Below are positions 5,345 to 5,645 of a DNA stretch of 5,645 bases, piece by piece; positions within the stretch are counted from its first letter, which is position 1; the number at the start of each line of letters is the position of its first letter. Under the pieces are notes generated by a model. The model worked only from the letters and a program-made list of their open reading frames with translations. It was not told the DNA's origin and did no database searches. Origin of the DNA: an uncultured Carnobacterium sp. Lineage in GTDB: Bacteria > Bacillota > Bacilli > Lactobacillales > Aerococcaceae. Position numbers and translations under genes: made by a program. The stretch is from the NCBI GenBank assembly GCA_905371865.1, contig CAJPNA010000099.1, positions 1 through 5,645 on the forward strand. Direction: 5' to 3'.

Positions 5345-5645
5345 ATGACGGTTTTGACGAAGATAGATACACCACTAGGAGTGATGATTGCTGCAAGTGA
5401 TAAGGTGGCATTAACCGGTTTGTGGTTTGAAGGACAAAAATATGAGTGTGCCTTTGTGAAAAATCCAAAATGGGATGATTCACTAGCACTTTGGGAACCT
5501 GTAAAAACATGGATTAATCAGTATTATCATGAGAAAACTCCAGGAACTCCTTTGTTTTCGATTGCTTATGAAGGAGGAACTCCTTTTCAACAAAGTGTTT
5601 GGAATACATTGCTAGAAATTCCGATTGGAGAAGTATGGACTTATA
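5345..5645 (+). CDS. ogt: Methylated-DNA--[protein]-cysteine S-methyltransferase, N-terminal part (partial)
   Basis: The frame is open from ATG 5345 to the window edge (100 codons). The start is supported by GAGGAG (5331-5336), 8 bases upstream. The N-terminal domain shows TPLGVMIAASDKVALTGLWFEGQK (9-32), whose TPLG and LTGLWFEGQ elements are typical of Ogt/MGMT proteins. GTPFQQSVWNTLLEIPIGEV (78-97) then opens the conserved DNA-binding/active-site domain. The family transfers the alkyl group from O6-alkylguanine (and O4-alkylthymine) in DNA to its own cysteine, a suicide repair reaction in the cytosol. The active-site PCHR motif lies beyond the window, so catalytic competence cannot be judged. 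The gene diverges from the nucleoid-associated protein gene. Confidence 0.93.
   Translation, partial: MTVLTKIDTPLGVMIAASDKVALTGLWFEGQKYECAFVKNPKWDDSLALWEPVKTWINQYYHEKTPGTPLFSIAYEGGTPFQQSVWNTLLEIPIGEVWTY

Noticed and set aside
5274..5510. Minus-strand frame of 78 codons covering the ogt start and the divergent promoter region
   Set aside because: It overlaps the recognisable Ogt N-terminal domain on the other strand and has no family resemblance.
1..5645. CRISPR array, insertion sequence, tRNA/rRNA or prophage genes
   Set aside because: No spaced direct repeats, transposase or integrase motifs, terminal inverted repeats, or cloverleaf-like segments were seen on either strand.

Overview
The window looks like the chromosome of a low-GC Gram-positive bacterium of the order Lactobacillales. 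The evidence is strong AAGGAGG-type ribosome binding sites before almost every gene, a lactic-acid-bacterial style of MnmG and RsmG, a lipobox lipoprotein, and a Firmicutes-type nucleoid-associated protein. A Carnobacteriaceae/Granulicatella-like host is my best guess, but this is inference from protein style only.

Layout. Bases 1-57 are the last 18 codons of mnmE, ending in the C-terminal FCLGK tail. A 334-base stretch without a convincing gene follows (58-391). It holds several hairpins, a segment resembling a T-box stem I, and some short open stretches. Next comes a tightly spaced plus-strand operon: a MutT/MutX-like Nudix hydrolase (392-868), mnmG (879-2777), rsmG (2788-3501) and a lipoprotein with a Ca-binding-like loop (3519-4205). 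The gaps are 10, 10 and 17 bases and each gene has its own strong RBS. A near-perfect hairpin with U-tracts on both sides (4213-4252) closes the operon. It also sits just past the stop of the convergent minus-strand gene for a NdpA/YejK-family nucleoid-associated protein (4257-5258). That gene and the plus-strand ogt (5345 to the edge, cut before the active site) diverge from an 86-base region. This region carries a self-complementary -10 palindrome that gives TATAAT on both strands.

How the genes fit together. MnmE and MnmG form the complex that makes the cmnm5 modification at wobble U34 of tRNAs, and RsmG methylates 16S rRNA. The left half is therefore a translation-fidelity cluster. In many Firmicutes the order is mnmE-mnmG-rsmG followed by noc/parAB. 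Here a nucleotide-pool sanitising Nudix gene sits between mnmE and mnmG, and a lipoprotein replaces the chromosome-partitioning genes. Ogt (alkyl-DNA repair) and the Nudix enzyme (oxidised nucleotides) give a secondary nucleic-acid-damage theme, but they are in different transcription units.

I see no mobile element, CRISPR array, tRNA or rRNA. Most of the window is ordinary core genome. The parts most worth a second look are the unexplained 58-391 stretch, the uncharacterised lipoprotein, and the symmetric divergent promoter.
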